The notes beneath the pieces were generated by a model that was not told where the DNA came from, searched no databases, and worked only from the letters and a program-made list of their open reading frames with translations. The translations under genes and the position numbers were made by a program. A stretch of DNA of 64,000 bases from an uncultured Desulfobacter sp. (GTDB taxonomy: Bacteria; Desulfobacterota; Desulfobacteria; Desulfobacterales; Desulfobacteraceae). Below are positions 43,418-53,194 of the stretch, one piece after another (within the stretch, counting starts at the first letter, position 1; each line of letters opens with the position of its first letter). The stretch spans positions 3,286,001-3,350,000 of the forward strand of contig NZ_OY762929.1 of the NCBI RefSeq assembly GCF_963666675.1, in the 5' to 3' direction.

Positions 43418-44065
43418 TCAGGACCCTTTTTCCTGTAATTCTGCAAGGGTCTCTTTCGTGGGCAACAGGGTCCACCCACCTGTTTCCGGGTGCAAGGGAT
43501 AACGGGATGCATATTTGTCCACCGGAATGGCACTCAGGGCGCCTGTCTGGTCGATCATCAGTACGAAACTGCCGGACTGTCCCGGTTTTTGGGGAATGGC
43601 CGCCACCGTCCAGGCTTTGGTGTAATCGATAGTAACAGGCGCCTGTTTCCCGGGAATTCTGCGCTGCCTGACGTCTATGAAATAGTACCCATCCACGATT
43701 TTGGTTGTCCCCACGGCTACAGCCAACGATTCAGGAATCAGATTTAAGTTGACCGGACGACCTTCAAGATCTACGGCCTTCCACAAATGGGTTAAAAATA
43801 CGGCATACAGATTTCGGCCCACGATTTCCGGGCTCTTTTCATAATATACGTCTTGTGCCGTAAAGATCTCTTTCAAATGGTCATAGGCAGCCATCTCATT
43901 TTTTCTCATCCGGGACAGGGTGACGGCATCGTTTGAGAAAAAAGTGGTATAAACCAAAAAGAGTCCTGCACAGATAAATCCCACAAAAATCGTATTGATA
44001 ACGACACCCGGCAGACTGACAAAAGCGTGTTCCCGGCTGACCTTTTGTTTGTGTCGGCTATCCAT
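43418..44065 (-). CDS. unrecognised single-span membrane protein
   Basis: A 215-aa protein with a short basic N-terminus, one membrane helix (VVINTIFVGFICAGLFLVYT) and a ~170-residue outer domain rich in short strands. The N-terminal layout resembles a pilin- or PilO-like anchored protein, but I cannot assign a family. The start at ATG 44065 overlaps the end of the preceding gene by 8 bases, so it is coupled with it. It is the last of three membrane genes in this operon. Confidence 0.6.
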   Translation of the reverse strand: MDSRHKQKVSREHAFVSLPGVVINTIFVGFICAGLFLVYTTFFSNDAVTLSRMRKNEMAAYDHLKEIFTAQDVYYEKSPEIVGRNLYAVFLTHLWKAVDLEGRPVNLNLIPESLAVAVGTTKIVDGYYFIDVRQRRIPGKQAPVTIDYTKAWTVAAIPQKPGQSGSFVLMIDQTGALSAIPVDKYASRYPLHPETGGWTLLPTKETLAELQEKGS

Positions 44066-45392
44066 TGTCTTTTTTCTCAAAATTCTTTGCCAGTTGATCA
44101 TAGGATTTGAGCCATTCAATCAATTTTAAATCATCAATCTGGGTCAGATCCAGGCCCTGGTAATACAAGGGGTTGGTTAACAGGTAGGGCTCAGGGTCGC
44201 TCAGGGGATAGGCCAGGCAGGCTTTTGCCAAGTCCGTCACACCGGCCTGTCTGGGGTAAAATTCAACATTTGCCTGACAGTGCTTTAGATAAAACAAGGT
44301 TCCCAATGACGTGCAAAGGGCCAAACCAAAGGCAAAATTCAGGCCCGTGGCCAACAGTCGCCGCTTAAACCGGCCTGTGGCGGCGCTGAAAAGAAAAATG
44401 CCGGTCACAGCCGCCAGCCCGTAGTAGAACAGGCAGTTTAAGGGCACGGACCCGGGCGTCCCGGATTCCAGATGCAGATAAAGGGGCAGCGGATAGATCC
44501 CGTCACTGTTCACCAGCTGTTGCGCATTTTCAAGGTGTTGTGGGTTGACAATCCAGAAATGAAAAATCAATGTCCAGGCGACTGCCACCACGCCCCCGGC
44601 CGCCAAGTGCCTGAATCCAAACCAGCGTCCGGGCCGTTGAAGGTACCAGGTGATGGTTAAAATCAGCAGGACAATGCTGAGAAGGGAGCCTGCACCGATC
44701 CTTAGAAATTTCTTCTGCCACAACTGCCGGGTCTCTTTTTCAAGGCGGGATACCGGCATGTACAGATCCATGGCGGGTTTCAGGGCCAGGGCATGCCTGA
44801 ACGCCTTCCAGGCTGCAAAGGGCTGGTCACACACCTTGTGGGTCAGGCCCAGTGTATAATACAGTTCATGAAGCCCGTAATAATCTGGGCGGGATTTGGA
44901 CATGGCGTTTAGTGCGTCGATATTTTGCTCAAGGGCCCTGGTTTGAGACGGGTTGCCGACGGTCCGGCGTGTGAAGGTCAGTTGCTTCATTTCCCGGAGT
45001 TTCAAAAACAGGGCCTGCTCTTTTTTTCCAAGGGCTTCCCATTGGCCAAGCTGGTGTTTGGCTTCAAAGAAAACCTGGGCTGGGTCCATATTTTTCCAGT
45101 GGGACAGGGCGCGTTTCAACACCTGGGATGCACGTTGAAAATCTCCGGCCTGGTTTGAATAAAATCTGGCCAGGGCAAGGTTTGCTTTAAGCCGGTCCTC
45201 GTTGGAAGCGGTTTTATCTGCGCCGGCCTTGCGTAAAATATTGACCCCGTCCTGGAATTGTTTGGCTGTAAACTGTTCTTGCGCATCATTCAGGACTGAT
45301 GCAGATCCTGTGGCGCCTGCCTGGAGGATCAGCAGAATCAGCCCCAGGGAAATAATATGTTTAAACATCGGTGGGATTTTTTGCCGGTTCAT
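44058..45392 (-). CDS. TPR-containing membrane protein
   Basis: A 444-aa protein with a signal peptide (ending TGSAS) and a helical TPR-like region (residues ~35-225; for example FSNQAGD-type repeats, YYTLGLTHKVCDQPFAAWKA). After it come about four membrane segments (GSLLSIVLLILTITWYL, the GGVVAVAWTLIFHFWIV region and two more). The combination resembles BatD/BatE-like or other periplasmic TPR scaffold proteins but matches none I know. AGGA lies five bases upstream of ATG 45392. It is encoded with a small membrane protein and a single-span protein. Confidence 0.65.
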   Translation of the reverse strand: MNRQKIPPMFKHIISLGLILLILQAGATGSASVLNDAQEQFTAKQFQDGVNILRKAGADKTASNEDRLKANLALARFYSNQAGDFQRASQVLKRALSHWKNMDPAQVFFEAKHQLGQWEALGKKEQALFLKLREMKQLTFTRRTVGNPSQTRALEQNIDALNAMSKSRPDYYGLHELYYTLGLTHKVCDQPFAAWKAFRHALALKPAMDLYMPVSRLEKETRQLWQKKFLRIGAGSLLSIVLLILTITWYLQRPGRWFGFRHLAAGGVVAVAWTLIFHFWIVNPQHLENAQQLVNSDGIYPLPLYLHLESGTPGSVPLNCLFYYGLAAVTGIFLFSAATGRFKRRLLATGLNFAFGLALCTSLGTLFYLKHCQANVEFYPRQAGVTDLAKACLAYPLSDPEPYLLTNPLYYQGLDLTQIDDLKLIEWLKSYDQLAKNFEKKDNG

Positions 45393-45603
45393 CTGTTCCT
45401 GATATTTTTTGGTGGGAATCCGCCTGATGTGGGGGGGTCAAAGGGCTTTTCTCCTTAATAAAATGGGGCAGTATCAGGCTGGATACCGCGGCCGTTCCAA
45501 AGGCCACCCCGATCAGTGACAACGGGAGCACAAAGATAATGCTCCCCATGGAGGATGAATTGGGATTGTACCCGTGTTTCACCCTTAAAATTGAACCTTT
45601 CAT
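45361..45603 (-). CDS. small membrane protein, first gene of the three-gene operon
   Basis: An 80-aa product with one long hydrophobic stretch (SIIFVLPLSLIGVAFGTAAV, SSLIL) and a polar C-terminal tail (KEKSPLTPPHQADSHQKISG). Its 3' end overlaps the TPR gene by 32 bases. I do not recognise the family. The overlap and shared direction support co-expression. Confidence 0.5.
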   Translation of the reverse strand: MKGSILRVKHGYNPNSSSMGSIIFVLPLSLIGVAFGTAAVSSLILPHFIKEKSPLTPPHQADSHQKISGTDEPAKNPTDV

Positions 45604-45721
45604 ATATCAATTCCATAAAACGGTCATGGGCCGCCCTGACATATCCACTGCCAGGCGTAAGCCCACAACGAAAAACAAAAGAAACTCAACAACTTATTAA
45701 AACTTTCATATAAAAATTTAA

Positions 45722-45749
45722 GGAAGCGGCACCTTTCGGCACCGCTTCC
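45722..45749 (-). terminator. rho-independent terminator of the phosphoesterase gene
   Basis: Read on the minus strand, GGAAGCGGTGCC and GGTGCCGCTTCC form a 12-bp stem (two G-T pairs) around a GAAA tetraloop, followed by TTAAATTTTT. A second GC-rich hairpin (CCGGAGCGGC / GCCGCCCGG) lies between it and the gene. The tetraloop and the T-rich tail make this the clearest terminator in the window. Confidence 0.85.
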
Positions 45750-45873
45750 CCATGCTGCAAAATTAGTCAGCCTCCTCGAAGAAAGCGCCCGGGCGGCCGG
45801 ACAAAGCCGCTCCGGGGTCTTTCATTCTTTGTTGTGGCATAACTTCAATGAAATACCATGGCTGAAATGGCCG

Positions 45874-48800
45874 TTATTCAGTTGCACATCTGGTGCGCGT
45901 ACAACTTCTCATAAGCATTCTGGCATCTCTTATCGTAATTCTGCCGTCACCGTCAATGTCGCAGTCCTCACATACGGAAGCAGCTGCACGCAGGTGAGAT
46001 CTGATCACTGCAATATCATCCCTGTCAATGTCGCCGTCTGAATCCAAATCCCCTTTTACGGTGTAGTAGACGGTCAATTGGGGCCGGTAGCTCTGGGTTG
46101 CTGCCTCTGAAGCGTAGAAGTCCCAGCCGTCGGTGGAGGAGTTGATGATACCCCATCCATAGTTGGGGGCTCCGGCAGCCCAGGCCTTAACAGACGCGGT
46201 AACATCAATGTACGTCAATTCTCCGGAGGAAGGTGAGTCGGCAGCTGCTTCAGCCGCGGCGGTGGCTTCAGTGCCGTCAGGGGAAACGCCGTCACCGCCC
46301 AGCGCGTTCCAGGTACACGCCTCGGGCCAGTCGGTCAGCATCCTGTAAAAGGACTGGGTGCCGTCCGAGCTGCTGGTGGTAAGCACCTGGAGCTCCGCAC
46401 TGACAATCTCAGCATTATCGGGAATGGATGCAATAAGGTTTTTAAATTTCACCATGCCGTGTACGACCCCGCCGTCGGCCATATCCACACTCACGGACCC
46501 GGTGCCGTCAAATGCGGTGTCCGGTGATGCTGACCGAATTTCCATATCCAGGGTGCCGTCATAACCGTCCCGGCCGGTCTGGAAGACAACTTTCAGGCGG
46601 GGGTCAGTAAGGGTTGCAACGGTACACACATCGGTATAGCTGGAATAACCAAAAATATTTCTGGCACGCATTCTGAATTTATAAGTTGTTCCATCCTGGA
46701 GTCCGCTCAGCTCATAGGATTCGAGTTCCGGCTGAATCTGGCTGCTGAGGATTTCCCAGTCACCATCTCCAATTTTACGCTCAAGCTCAATTTTCTGAAC
46801 GGATTCCGTGGATGTATTTGCCCAGGTGAGGACGATCTCAGTGTAAGAGACAGCCTCTCCAGACAGGTCGGCGGGGGCTGTGGGCACATCGCCGGCGTAG
46901 GTATTGCGGGTGAACGGAAGCTGGATTTCAGTACCGAAATAGGGTGCGTCTGCAAAAACGATGTTTTCAGGAATGGCCGTATATTTATTCTCTTCGGTCA
47001 GGCTTTCCACATCAGGCACCTGGGATACGGTGTCGCCCGAGGTTTCACCTTCAGCACAGTTGTCATAGTAGCAGTTCTTTTTGCCGGTAATAACGGTTCT
47101 GATGGACAAATACGCCTCCTGGGTGCCTGTGGCCGGATAGACATGGATCCACTTAAACTGGTTAAAGGAATCACTGTCAAGGGTCCAGGGTTTGTCGTCA
47201 TTGTGGTCCCTGGGGCTTGCACCCCAGCTGCCTTCACCCAGGTAAAACGTACCGTTTTCCTCGTCAACTTTAAAGTCCTGAAAGCACGTGTCATCCGTAT
47301 CGTCGCAGGGAGCCAGGGGAAAGGTCAGTTTATGCATGTGGGAGTCTGCATCACAGGAGATATCCATCCCGTAGGTATAAAACAAATTTGCCCAGGCATT
47401 AATCAGGGTCGGGTTTTCAGATTTGCCTGCTGTATGGGGATGCAGGGGTTTGTGATATCCACACGTCTTAAACGTTACATCCTGGCTGGCAGAAAGCTCA
47501 TCGGCCAGCCACTGGTTCATGTTTTCAAAGGCTGCCGCATAGGTGTCGCCGTTCTGCAGCTCGGAGTTCAGGGCAAATACCTTGAGCAGGTTTCCGCCGA
47601 AGGCCAGGGCGTAAAAGTTATACACATAGCCGTTGGTTTCCGGGGTGTCGAACAACTTGTGCAACACCTCGTAATCCCCGTTTTCATGGTTGCCGTGCAC
47701 GGCAATGATGGGGATAAGGCGGCCGTCTTCGGTGGTGGTCTGTTCGGACCAGTTGGTCAGCCAGTCTGCCCAGCGGCTTGCATCCGTGCCGTCCCCGCTG
47801 TTGTAGTCCCCGCTGAATAGAACAAACAAGGGGCGCAGCTTGGCCACCATCTGGTTTGAATACTGGCCGGCCAGGTAGGCATCGCCGGTGCTTTTGGTGT
47901 CACCGCCGGCAATGTAGGCAAAGGGCTCGGGGGAATCCGGCGCGGTTAAAAAGGAGTACCGCTTGCTGGTGTTCAGGCTGTCTTGGATCACAAAGTAAAC
48001 CATGGTATTGGGTGCAAGGTTTTCAAATTTTGCAAACCGGGTGTTCATGTCATAGGCGCTGACGGTTTTGTAAGGTGCCAGGGTATTGGGATAGGCACTT
48101 GCATCCCGGCCATGGTCGGTGGTATCCCATTTTACAACCGGGTTTTCGCCGTCCAGCTGGTCCCAGCTGACCACCATGGTGGTGGCGGGATCCGCATTCC
48201 AGCTTGCTTTGATTTTTCCAATGGAGGGGCTCTCTTCTTCCCCGATAAATTTTACGACCAGGGTGGGCCGCTGCCCGGTGTTGTCCCCTGCACCGTCAAA
48301 GGACTCTGCGGTGCGCTGTCCGGTGCCTTCAAGGATAAAAACCATATTGTTGCCGCCGTACCAGTCGGTGCGGTTGACAATTTCCTGAACAATGGGGGTC
48401 AGATCGCTGGTTCTCTGATCCTCACCCGCCGCATGTTTGACAGTCCACATGGGGATGTCGTTCCACTCAACACTTGCGGCTGTTCTTGTTCTTGAAGAGA
48501 TATTGTAAAGCGTACTTGTAAATGTTTCGGGATAAGAGTTCCCCTCTCCGGTAATGGTCACCTTAAAGGGATCTGCATTGTTATCTTCTTCATCTACGTT
48601 GAACTGGATGTAGGCGCTCTGGATTTCAGCCCCCTGGGGGATGGAAACGCCTCTGAAGCGGATACCCACAGTCTGGTTACGGCTGGGATCATCTTTATGA
48701 TCCATGACAATTTCAAGATCAGAACTGTCGATATCCATGGCACCTGCACCGTCATCACCCTCTTCGGCGTCGTCGGCAGAGGATGCCGGCTGGTAGGATG

Positions 48801-49431
48801 CGGTGGTGGCTGTTTCGATCACCAGGATCGGGGCATAGGTTTCCCCGCCGCCGTCATAGGACTCGGCGGTACGGGTACCGGTGGCTTCAATGATAAATAC
48901 GATACTCTGGCCGTTGTTCCAATCACTTCTGGCCTTGATTTCCTTGAGAATATTTGTCAGATCAGGCGTCTGCTGGTCCTTACCCTGTTCGTGGGTGACC
49001 GTCCACTCGGGTACATCCGTCCAGGACACGGAGGCGCTTGTTTTTTCCCTGGAAGAGACAGCGTAAGCCTCTTCCTGGAACTGGGGTGCGTCGCCGATGG
49101 CCTCTCCCCAGATGGTGGCTGAAAATGGAGACTGGTTTTTATCCTCATCCTGGGTAAACTGGATGTAGACTTTTGTAATTTCTTCGGTTGCAGGGATGGT
49201 TACATTCTGGAACCGAACCCCGACTATCTGCTGTTCCTGGTCTTCCTCGCCAGGCTTTTCATAACCGATCTCAAGATCGGAACTGCCCGAGTCCCAGGAA
49301 CCGTCGGAGACGTACTCTTCTATATTGTCGAGCAATTGCTGGGTTGTGTACATCGTTTTCTGTGCCCACACCGATGTGCTTATCAACAAACTGAAGCACA
49401 GTATGAGCAGTGTCGCTGTTGCCTTTTTCAT
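45874..49431 (-). CDS. secreted metallophosphoesterase with repeated modules and dockerin
   Basis: A 1185-aa protein with a signal peptide (ending TSVWAQ). Residues ~25-205 and ~220-420 are two copies of the same beta-rich module (compare SSDLEIGYEKPGEEDQEQ and SSDLEIVMDHKDDPSRNQ; both contain TGxRTAES[YF]DG). A fibronectin/PAP-like domain (GKIKASWNADPATTMVVSWD) precedes the catalytic domain, which has the metal motifs YIAGGDTKS, LFSGDYNSGDG, AVHGNHENGDY and DADSHMHKLTF. An FN3 domain, a third DNRLRE-like module (WGIINSSTDGWDFYASEA) and a dockerin (GDLDSDGDIDRDDIAVIRSH) follow. Purple acid phosphatases have this core. The GGGAGG upstream supports ATG 49431. Confidence 0.9.
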   Translation of the reverse strand: MKKATATLLILCFSLLISTSVWAQKTMYTTQQLLDNIEEYVSDGSWDSGSSDLEIGYEKPGEEDQEQQIVGVRFQNVTIPATEEITKVYIQFTQDEDKNQSPFSATIWGEAIGDAPQFQEEAYAVSSREKTSASVSWTDVPEWTVTHEQGKDQQTPDLTNILKEIKARSDWNNGQSIVFIIEATGTRTAESYDGGGETYAPILVIETATTASYQPASSADDAEEGDDGAGAMDIDSSDLEIVMDHKDDPSRNQTVGIRFRGVSIPQGAEIQSAYIQFNVDEEDNNADPFKVTITGEGNSYPETFTSTLYNISSRTRTAASVEWNDIPMWTVKHAAGEDQRTSDLTPIVQEIVNRTDWYGGNNMVFILEGTGQRTAESFDGAGDNTGQRPTLVVKFIGEEESPSIGKIKASWNADPATTMVVSWDQLDGENPVVKWDTTDHGRDASAYPNTLAPYKTVSAYDMNTRFAKFENLAPNTMVYFVIQDSLNTSKRYSFLTAPDSPEPFAYIAGGDTKSTGDAYLAGQYSNQMVAKLRPLFVLFSGDYNSGDGTDASRWADWLTNWSEQTTTEDGRLIPIIAVHGNHENGDYEVLHKLFDTPETNGYVYNFYALAFGGNLLKVFALNSELQNGDTYAAAFENMNQWLADELSASQDVTFKTCGYHKPLHPHTAGKSENPTLINAWANLFYTYGMDISCDADSHMHKLTFPLAPCDDTDDTCFQDFKVDEENGTFYLGEGSWGASPRDHNDDKPWTLDSDSFNQFKWIHVYPATGTQEAYLSIRTVITGKKNCYYDNCAEGETSGDTVSQVPDVESLTEENKYTAIPENIVFADAPYFGTEIQLPFTRNTYAGDVPTAPADLSGEAVSYTEIVLTWANTSTESVQKIELERKIGDGDWEILSSQIQPELESYELSGLQDGTTYKFRMRARNIFGYSSYTDVCTVATLTDPRLKVVFQTGRDGYDGTLDMEIRSASPDTAFDGTGSVSVDMADGGVVHGMVKFKNLIASIPDNAEIVSAELQVLTTSSSDGTQSFYRMLTDWPEACTWNALGGDGVSPDGTEATAAAEAAADSPSSGELTYIDVTASVKAWAAGAPNYGWGIINSSTDGWDFYASEAATQSYRPQLTVYYTVKGDLDSDGDIDRDDIAVIRSHLRAAASVCEDCDIDGDGRITIRDARMLMRSCTRTRCATE

Positions 49432-49706
49432 TTTTCCTCCCAATTTACTGTTTAGTGAGCGATTTGCGACACCGTACAGCATCAATGCTTGGATTGTTTT
49501 GCTTTTTTATTAGTATTTTTTTAGGGCTTTGTTAGGGTACAGGCTCGGCCCAGTGGAAGCGAAGCTGTCATGAGGGGCAAAGTAATGAAATAGGGTTTCT
49601 TTTCACATAAAGTGTCCGTGGGGAATCCACCCTCAAATGTTTAATGGAACCCATTATCCCAAGACAGAAAAACTTATATTTCAAGATCTGACCCCAAACG
49701 TTGCAA

Positions 49707-50078
49707 TTATAGTTCGGGTTTTAAACCAATGTTAGACATGTAATCGATAACATGCTTTGGATTGTCACCAATATACATTAGCCTGAAAAGAAAAAAGGCC
49801 AACAAAAAGGTTAAAGTTGAAAATCCAACATATACTAACGGTTCCATTGGGATTGTTTGATTACCTTCAATGACTGATTGTAATAACGAAAAAAAAGCGG
49901 CAACCAGTGTAAATAAAATAAAAGCGAGATGCCCATTTTCCCATAATAATACGATGATTTTGAGTATCGGATGAATTTTGTATTTTCCTGTTATTTTAAT
50001 ACCCTGGTCATTTTTTATAATATTTCCTTTGTAGTAATGAACCGAAGGACATAACCCGAGAAGATTGTGCTTCCTCAA
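49707..50078 (-). CDS. two-span membrane protein next to Rhs, candidate immunity protein
   Basis: A 123-aa product with two hydrophobic segments (LAFILFTLVAAFFSLLQSV and LVYVGFSTLTFLLAFFLFRL). The start at 50078 is TTG with AAAGGAAGG upstream, which supports it. The family is not recognised. It lies two genes downstream of an Rhs toxin-type gene in the same direction, where immunity genes usually lie; a membrane immunity protein would fit a pore-forming or membrane-acting toxin. That link is inference. Confidence 0.6.
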   Translation of the reverse strand: MRKHNLLGLCPSVHYYKGNIIKNDQGIKITGKYKIHPILKIIVLLWENGHLAFILFTLVAAFFSLLQSVIEGNQTIPMEPLVYVGFSTLTFLLAFFLFRLMYIGDNPKHVIDYMSNIGLKPEL

Positions 50079-50094
50079 ATAAATTACCTTCCTT

Positions 50095-50277
50095 TCAGAA
50101 CTTATTTTTTAAAAATTTTTGTAGTTGATTGTTTGATTTTGAAAGATGATCAAGTTTTTTTAATACTTCATTCATCCCACAACTGGTGGAAAAATTAAGG
50201 GGTTTTTCTTTTAAGAAAAACAATTCTTCTAATCTCCAAAACGCTTGAGCACAATTGATTATTTTTTTTAGAAACAT
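50095..50277 (-). CDS. 60-aa ORF directly after Rhs, candidate immunity gene
   Basis: ATG 50277 starts only five bases after the Rhs stop, the position of a cognate immunity gene. The product is lysine-rich (MFLKKIINCAQAFWRLEELF ... NQLQKFLKNKF) and predicted helical. There is no good Shine-Dalgarno, and no homology is recognised. The position is the only support. Confidence 0.4.
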   Translation of the reverse strand: MFLKKIINCAQAFWRLEELFFLKEKPLNFSTSCGMNEVLKKLDHLSKSNNQLQKFLKNKF

Positions 50278-50281
50278 CACG

Positions 50282-52993
50282 TTATTTTTTATACACAGAT
50301 TGTAACATATTTGTATTGGACTTGTTGGGGTATAACACAAATCCGCCTGATGCTGATTCATCCTTATTGAACCAATTTTGGACATCTCTAAAACTTAGAG
50401 CGGTGGTTGGGGTCGCTGATATTCCAGCTATTGCACCAGGGCCAAATGAAAATTGAACTCCTGAAACATACTGTTCTTGAAAATTGTCATCATATGAATA
50501 TTCCACTCCTCCACCATAAAGATATGCTTGAGCGGATACCTCAAACTGATTCATATTTCTAAGATCCCTGACACTACCAACCTTATAGCCTAACTGTCCT
50601 GTAAGTTTTGCAACCCCCTGTTTGGGAGTCGCTGCTATTAAGCTGTTGTTATTAACATCCATCGTGAAATAGGCCCCAACATCCCATTCACCACCAGAAA
50701 GCCCAGGAAAAGATAGTGCAATACCTGCGCCCATACCCGAAACAGCTATATCTTTCTTATCACCAGTCACAAACTCATAAGTCTTTTGAATAGCTTTGGC
50801 TACCCATCCACTAACAGCAATTTTAGGGCCTATTGTTACAACATCATGCCCTGTTGGATCATTAAAATTGATGGGGTTATTGAGAACATACGTATAAAAA
50901 TTAACCCCAGCCTCAAACCCCAGCGGATCTTCACCCAAAAACCTCCCAATCTTAGGATCATAATACCGTGCCCGGTAATAATACATCCCGGTTTCAGGAT
51001 CAAGTTCCCTTCCGGTGTACCCCAGATCGTTCGAACCGGTACCGACGGTATCAATTATCTCTCCGAACGGCGCGTACATAACGGTTTCGATTTCATCCCC
51101 GTTGTGCCCGGTAAGCCCCGTAACCGACTGGAGATGGTCATGATGGAAGGTGTAATTGGTTTTATCCCCCTGGGCATCATAGTCGTAGCCGTTGACGACC
51201 TCGTCCACCACCACGCCGCGCAGGTAGCTGGACTTGGGGTTAAACTGAGTGGACTGGCCGTTGGTGTATACCATTTCAATGCTTTCGCCTTCAAGATAAT
51301 AACGGCGGGGATCTCCGTCGGCAAGGCCTTTGGCGGTGCGGTAGCCGTCTGCATTGTAATAATACGATGACAGCGGCTCGGCATTTTCCCCGTACTGAAC
51401 CGCTGTCATGCGGTTTCTTTGGTCGTAATCAAAGGACATCTGAAGCCGGCCGCTGCCGTCGCGCTTTTCAATACAATTTCCGTTGTCGTCATAGACAAAG
51501 CTGTAAACAAGGGGGCCTGTTTCACTGTCTTGGCGCACCTCGTCCAGCCGGTTGCCTGCGTTATTGTAAAGATAGTACAGGGTGCCTTCGGCCGTTGTCA
51601 GGGTCAACCGGTTGCCCACGCCGTCGTAGGTGTAGGTTCTGTCATCGGCCGTGCCGGGATAGTCGGCCCCGGTCAGGCGGTAGAGGGCATCGTAAGTATA
51701 GGTGATGGTCCCTGACGCATCTGTGGCCGTCAGAATGTTGCCGATGTTGTCATGGGTGTAAGTGACGGTATGGCTGTACTTGTCCCCGGCACTGGTGTTT
51801 TTCAGTTGGGTGAGGCGGTTGTCGTCATCATATTTATAAGAGGTTTTGGCCTGGTTGGACAGGATGCGGTCCAGCAGGCGTCCGGCCGGGTCATAGTGGT
51901 AGGAGGCCTGGAGGTAGTTTTGATTGCGCATGGCCACCAGGCGGTTGGCAGAGTCGTACTGGTATTCGGTGATGTCGCCTTCATAGCCGGTTTTGGTCCG
52001 GATGTTGCCCACGGCATCATAGTCCCAAGACATGTTTTTTGCCCCCACCCCGAACCGGAAATCATTTCTGGCTGTCGGCCGGTGGAGATCGTCAAAGGAG
52101 CGCATGAGAATATCATACTGGTTTGTATGGACAAAATTGTAGACCGAAGAAAAGCTCGGATCACCGTAGGAATTATAATCATACCGGATGGTAATGTCGT
52201 CATCGGTCAATTCGACATTCGTGATTCGGTTCAATTCATCATAGGTATATTCGGTCATCCGGCCGGTGCGGTCGGTTTGGGAGAGCCTGTTGCCGGCCTC
52301 ATCATAGGTAAAGGTGGTGGTCTTGTCTTCCGGGATTTCATGAATGGGATCAATCACTTGCCGCAGCCGTCCCAGACCATCATAGACAAAGGTGGAGGTG
52401 CGGCCTTCGGCATCGGTGACGCCGGTCATGTTGCCCAAAAGATCGTAGGTATAACGGGTTTCACCGTCGCGGGCATCCACTGTCTTTTCCAGCCGGTTGA
52501 ATTCGTCATATTCGTTATATATTGTGGCGTTGTAGCTGTTTTTGGGCTGAAGCCCTGCCAGGGCATTGGCATCGGTGAGGTGGGTGAGGTTACCGTTGTT
52601 GTCGTATTCATAATGGGTTTCAAATCCCAGTGGTGTGATCTCTTTGGTTTTGCGTCCCAATGCATCATATTCAAAAGCGGTTATATTCCCGTTGGCATTA
52701 ATGGATTGTACCACCCGGCCCGCCAGGTCATAGACCGTTTCGGTCCGGTTGCCGTTGGCGTCGATGATTGCGGTCTGCCGGTTCATGGCATCGTATTCGT
52801 ACCGGGTGGTATGGCCGTTGGCGTCGGTGACTTCAATGAGATTGCCGGATTTGTCATATTCGTAATGGGTCTCTTTGCCGTCCAGGTCGGTTGTCTTGAT
52901 CAAGCGGTCTGCCGCATCATAGGTGTTGGTGACATAAGTCCGGGTGTCATACTCCGTTTCATTGAGCTTGTAATGGACTGTTTCCTGGTACAC
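50282..52993 (-). CDS. RHS-repeat polymorphic toxin, main open part
   Basis: A 903-aa stretch made of about 25 YD/RHS repeats (for example THYEYDKSGNLIEVTDANGH), then the RHS core end DPETGMYYYRARYYDPKIGR and FLGEDPLGFEAGVNFYTYVL, followed by PINFNDPTGHD. The ~180-residue variable tail after it is rich in Gly, Tyr and Val (GAGIALSFPGLSGGEWDVGA) and is the effector region; I cannot name its activity. The frame is continuous with 53668-53195 except for one TAA at 53197-53195, so translation of this part depends on an internal start (none convincing) or the gene is inactive. Confidence 0.85.
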   Translation of the reverse strand: MYQETVHYKLNETEYDTRTYVTNTYDAADRLIKTTDLDGKETHYEYDKSGNLIEVTDANGHTTRYEYDAMNRQTAIIDANGNRTETVYDLAGRVVQSINANGNITAFEYDALGRKTKEITPLGFETHYEYDNNGNLTHLTDANALAGLQPKNSYNATIYNEYDEFNRLEKTVDARDGETRYTYDLLGNMTGVTDAEGRTSTFVYDGLGRLRQVIDPIHEIPEDKTTTFTYDEAGNRLSQTDRTGRMTEYTYDELNRITNVELTDDDITIRYDYNSYGDPSFSSVYNFVHTNQYDILMRSFDDLHRPTARNDFRFGVGAKNMSWDYDAVGNIRTKTGYEGDITEYQYDSANRLVAMRNQNYLQASYHYDPAGRLLDRILSNQAKTSYKYDDDNRLTQLKNTSAGDKYSHTVTYTHDNIGNILTATDASGTITYTYDALYRLTGADYPGTADDRTYTYDGVGNRLTLTTAEGTLYYLYNNAGNRLDEVRQDSETGPLVYSFVYDDNGNCIEKRDGSGRLQMSFDYDQRNRMTAVQYGENAEPLSSYYYNADGYRTAKGLADGDPRRYYLEGESIEMVYTNGQSTQFNPKSSYLRGVVVDEVVNGYDYDAQGDKTNYTFHHDHLQSVTGLTGHNGDEIETVMYAPFGEIIDTVGTGSNDLGYTGRELDPETGMYYYRARYYDPKIGRFLGEDPLGFEAGVNFYTYVLNNPINFNDPTGHDVVTIGPKIAVSGWVAKAIQKTYEFVTGDKKDIAVSGMGAGIALSFPGLSGGEWDVGAYFTMDVNNNSLIAATPKQGVAKLTGQLGYKVGSVRDLRNMNQFEVSAQAYLYGGGVEYSYDDNFQEQYVSGVQFSFGPGAIAGISATPTTALSFRDVQNWFNKDESASGGFVLYPNKSNTNMLQSVYKK

Positions 52994-53194
52994 CTTGCCG
53001 TTGGCGTCATAGACGGTTTCCCGGATATTGCCCAGAGAGTCTGTTGTTTCGGTGACCCGGCCCAGGCTGTCATAATCATAGGTTGTGGTAAGGTCTATCA
53101 GGGTTGGGTCCGTTGGTGATGTTTTGCGGGCAAGGGTTTCGGTTTTTTTGCGGCCCAGATCGTCCCAGGTGTAGGAGACGGTGTAAGATTCCCC

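Noticed and set aside
51752..53119. Long (455-codon) open frame opposite the Rhs gene
   Set aside because: It is the mirror of the RHS repeats, whose codon use leaves the antisense frame open; it has no independent coding signal.
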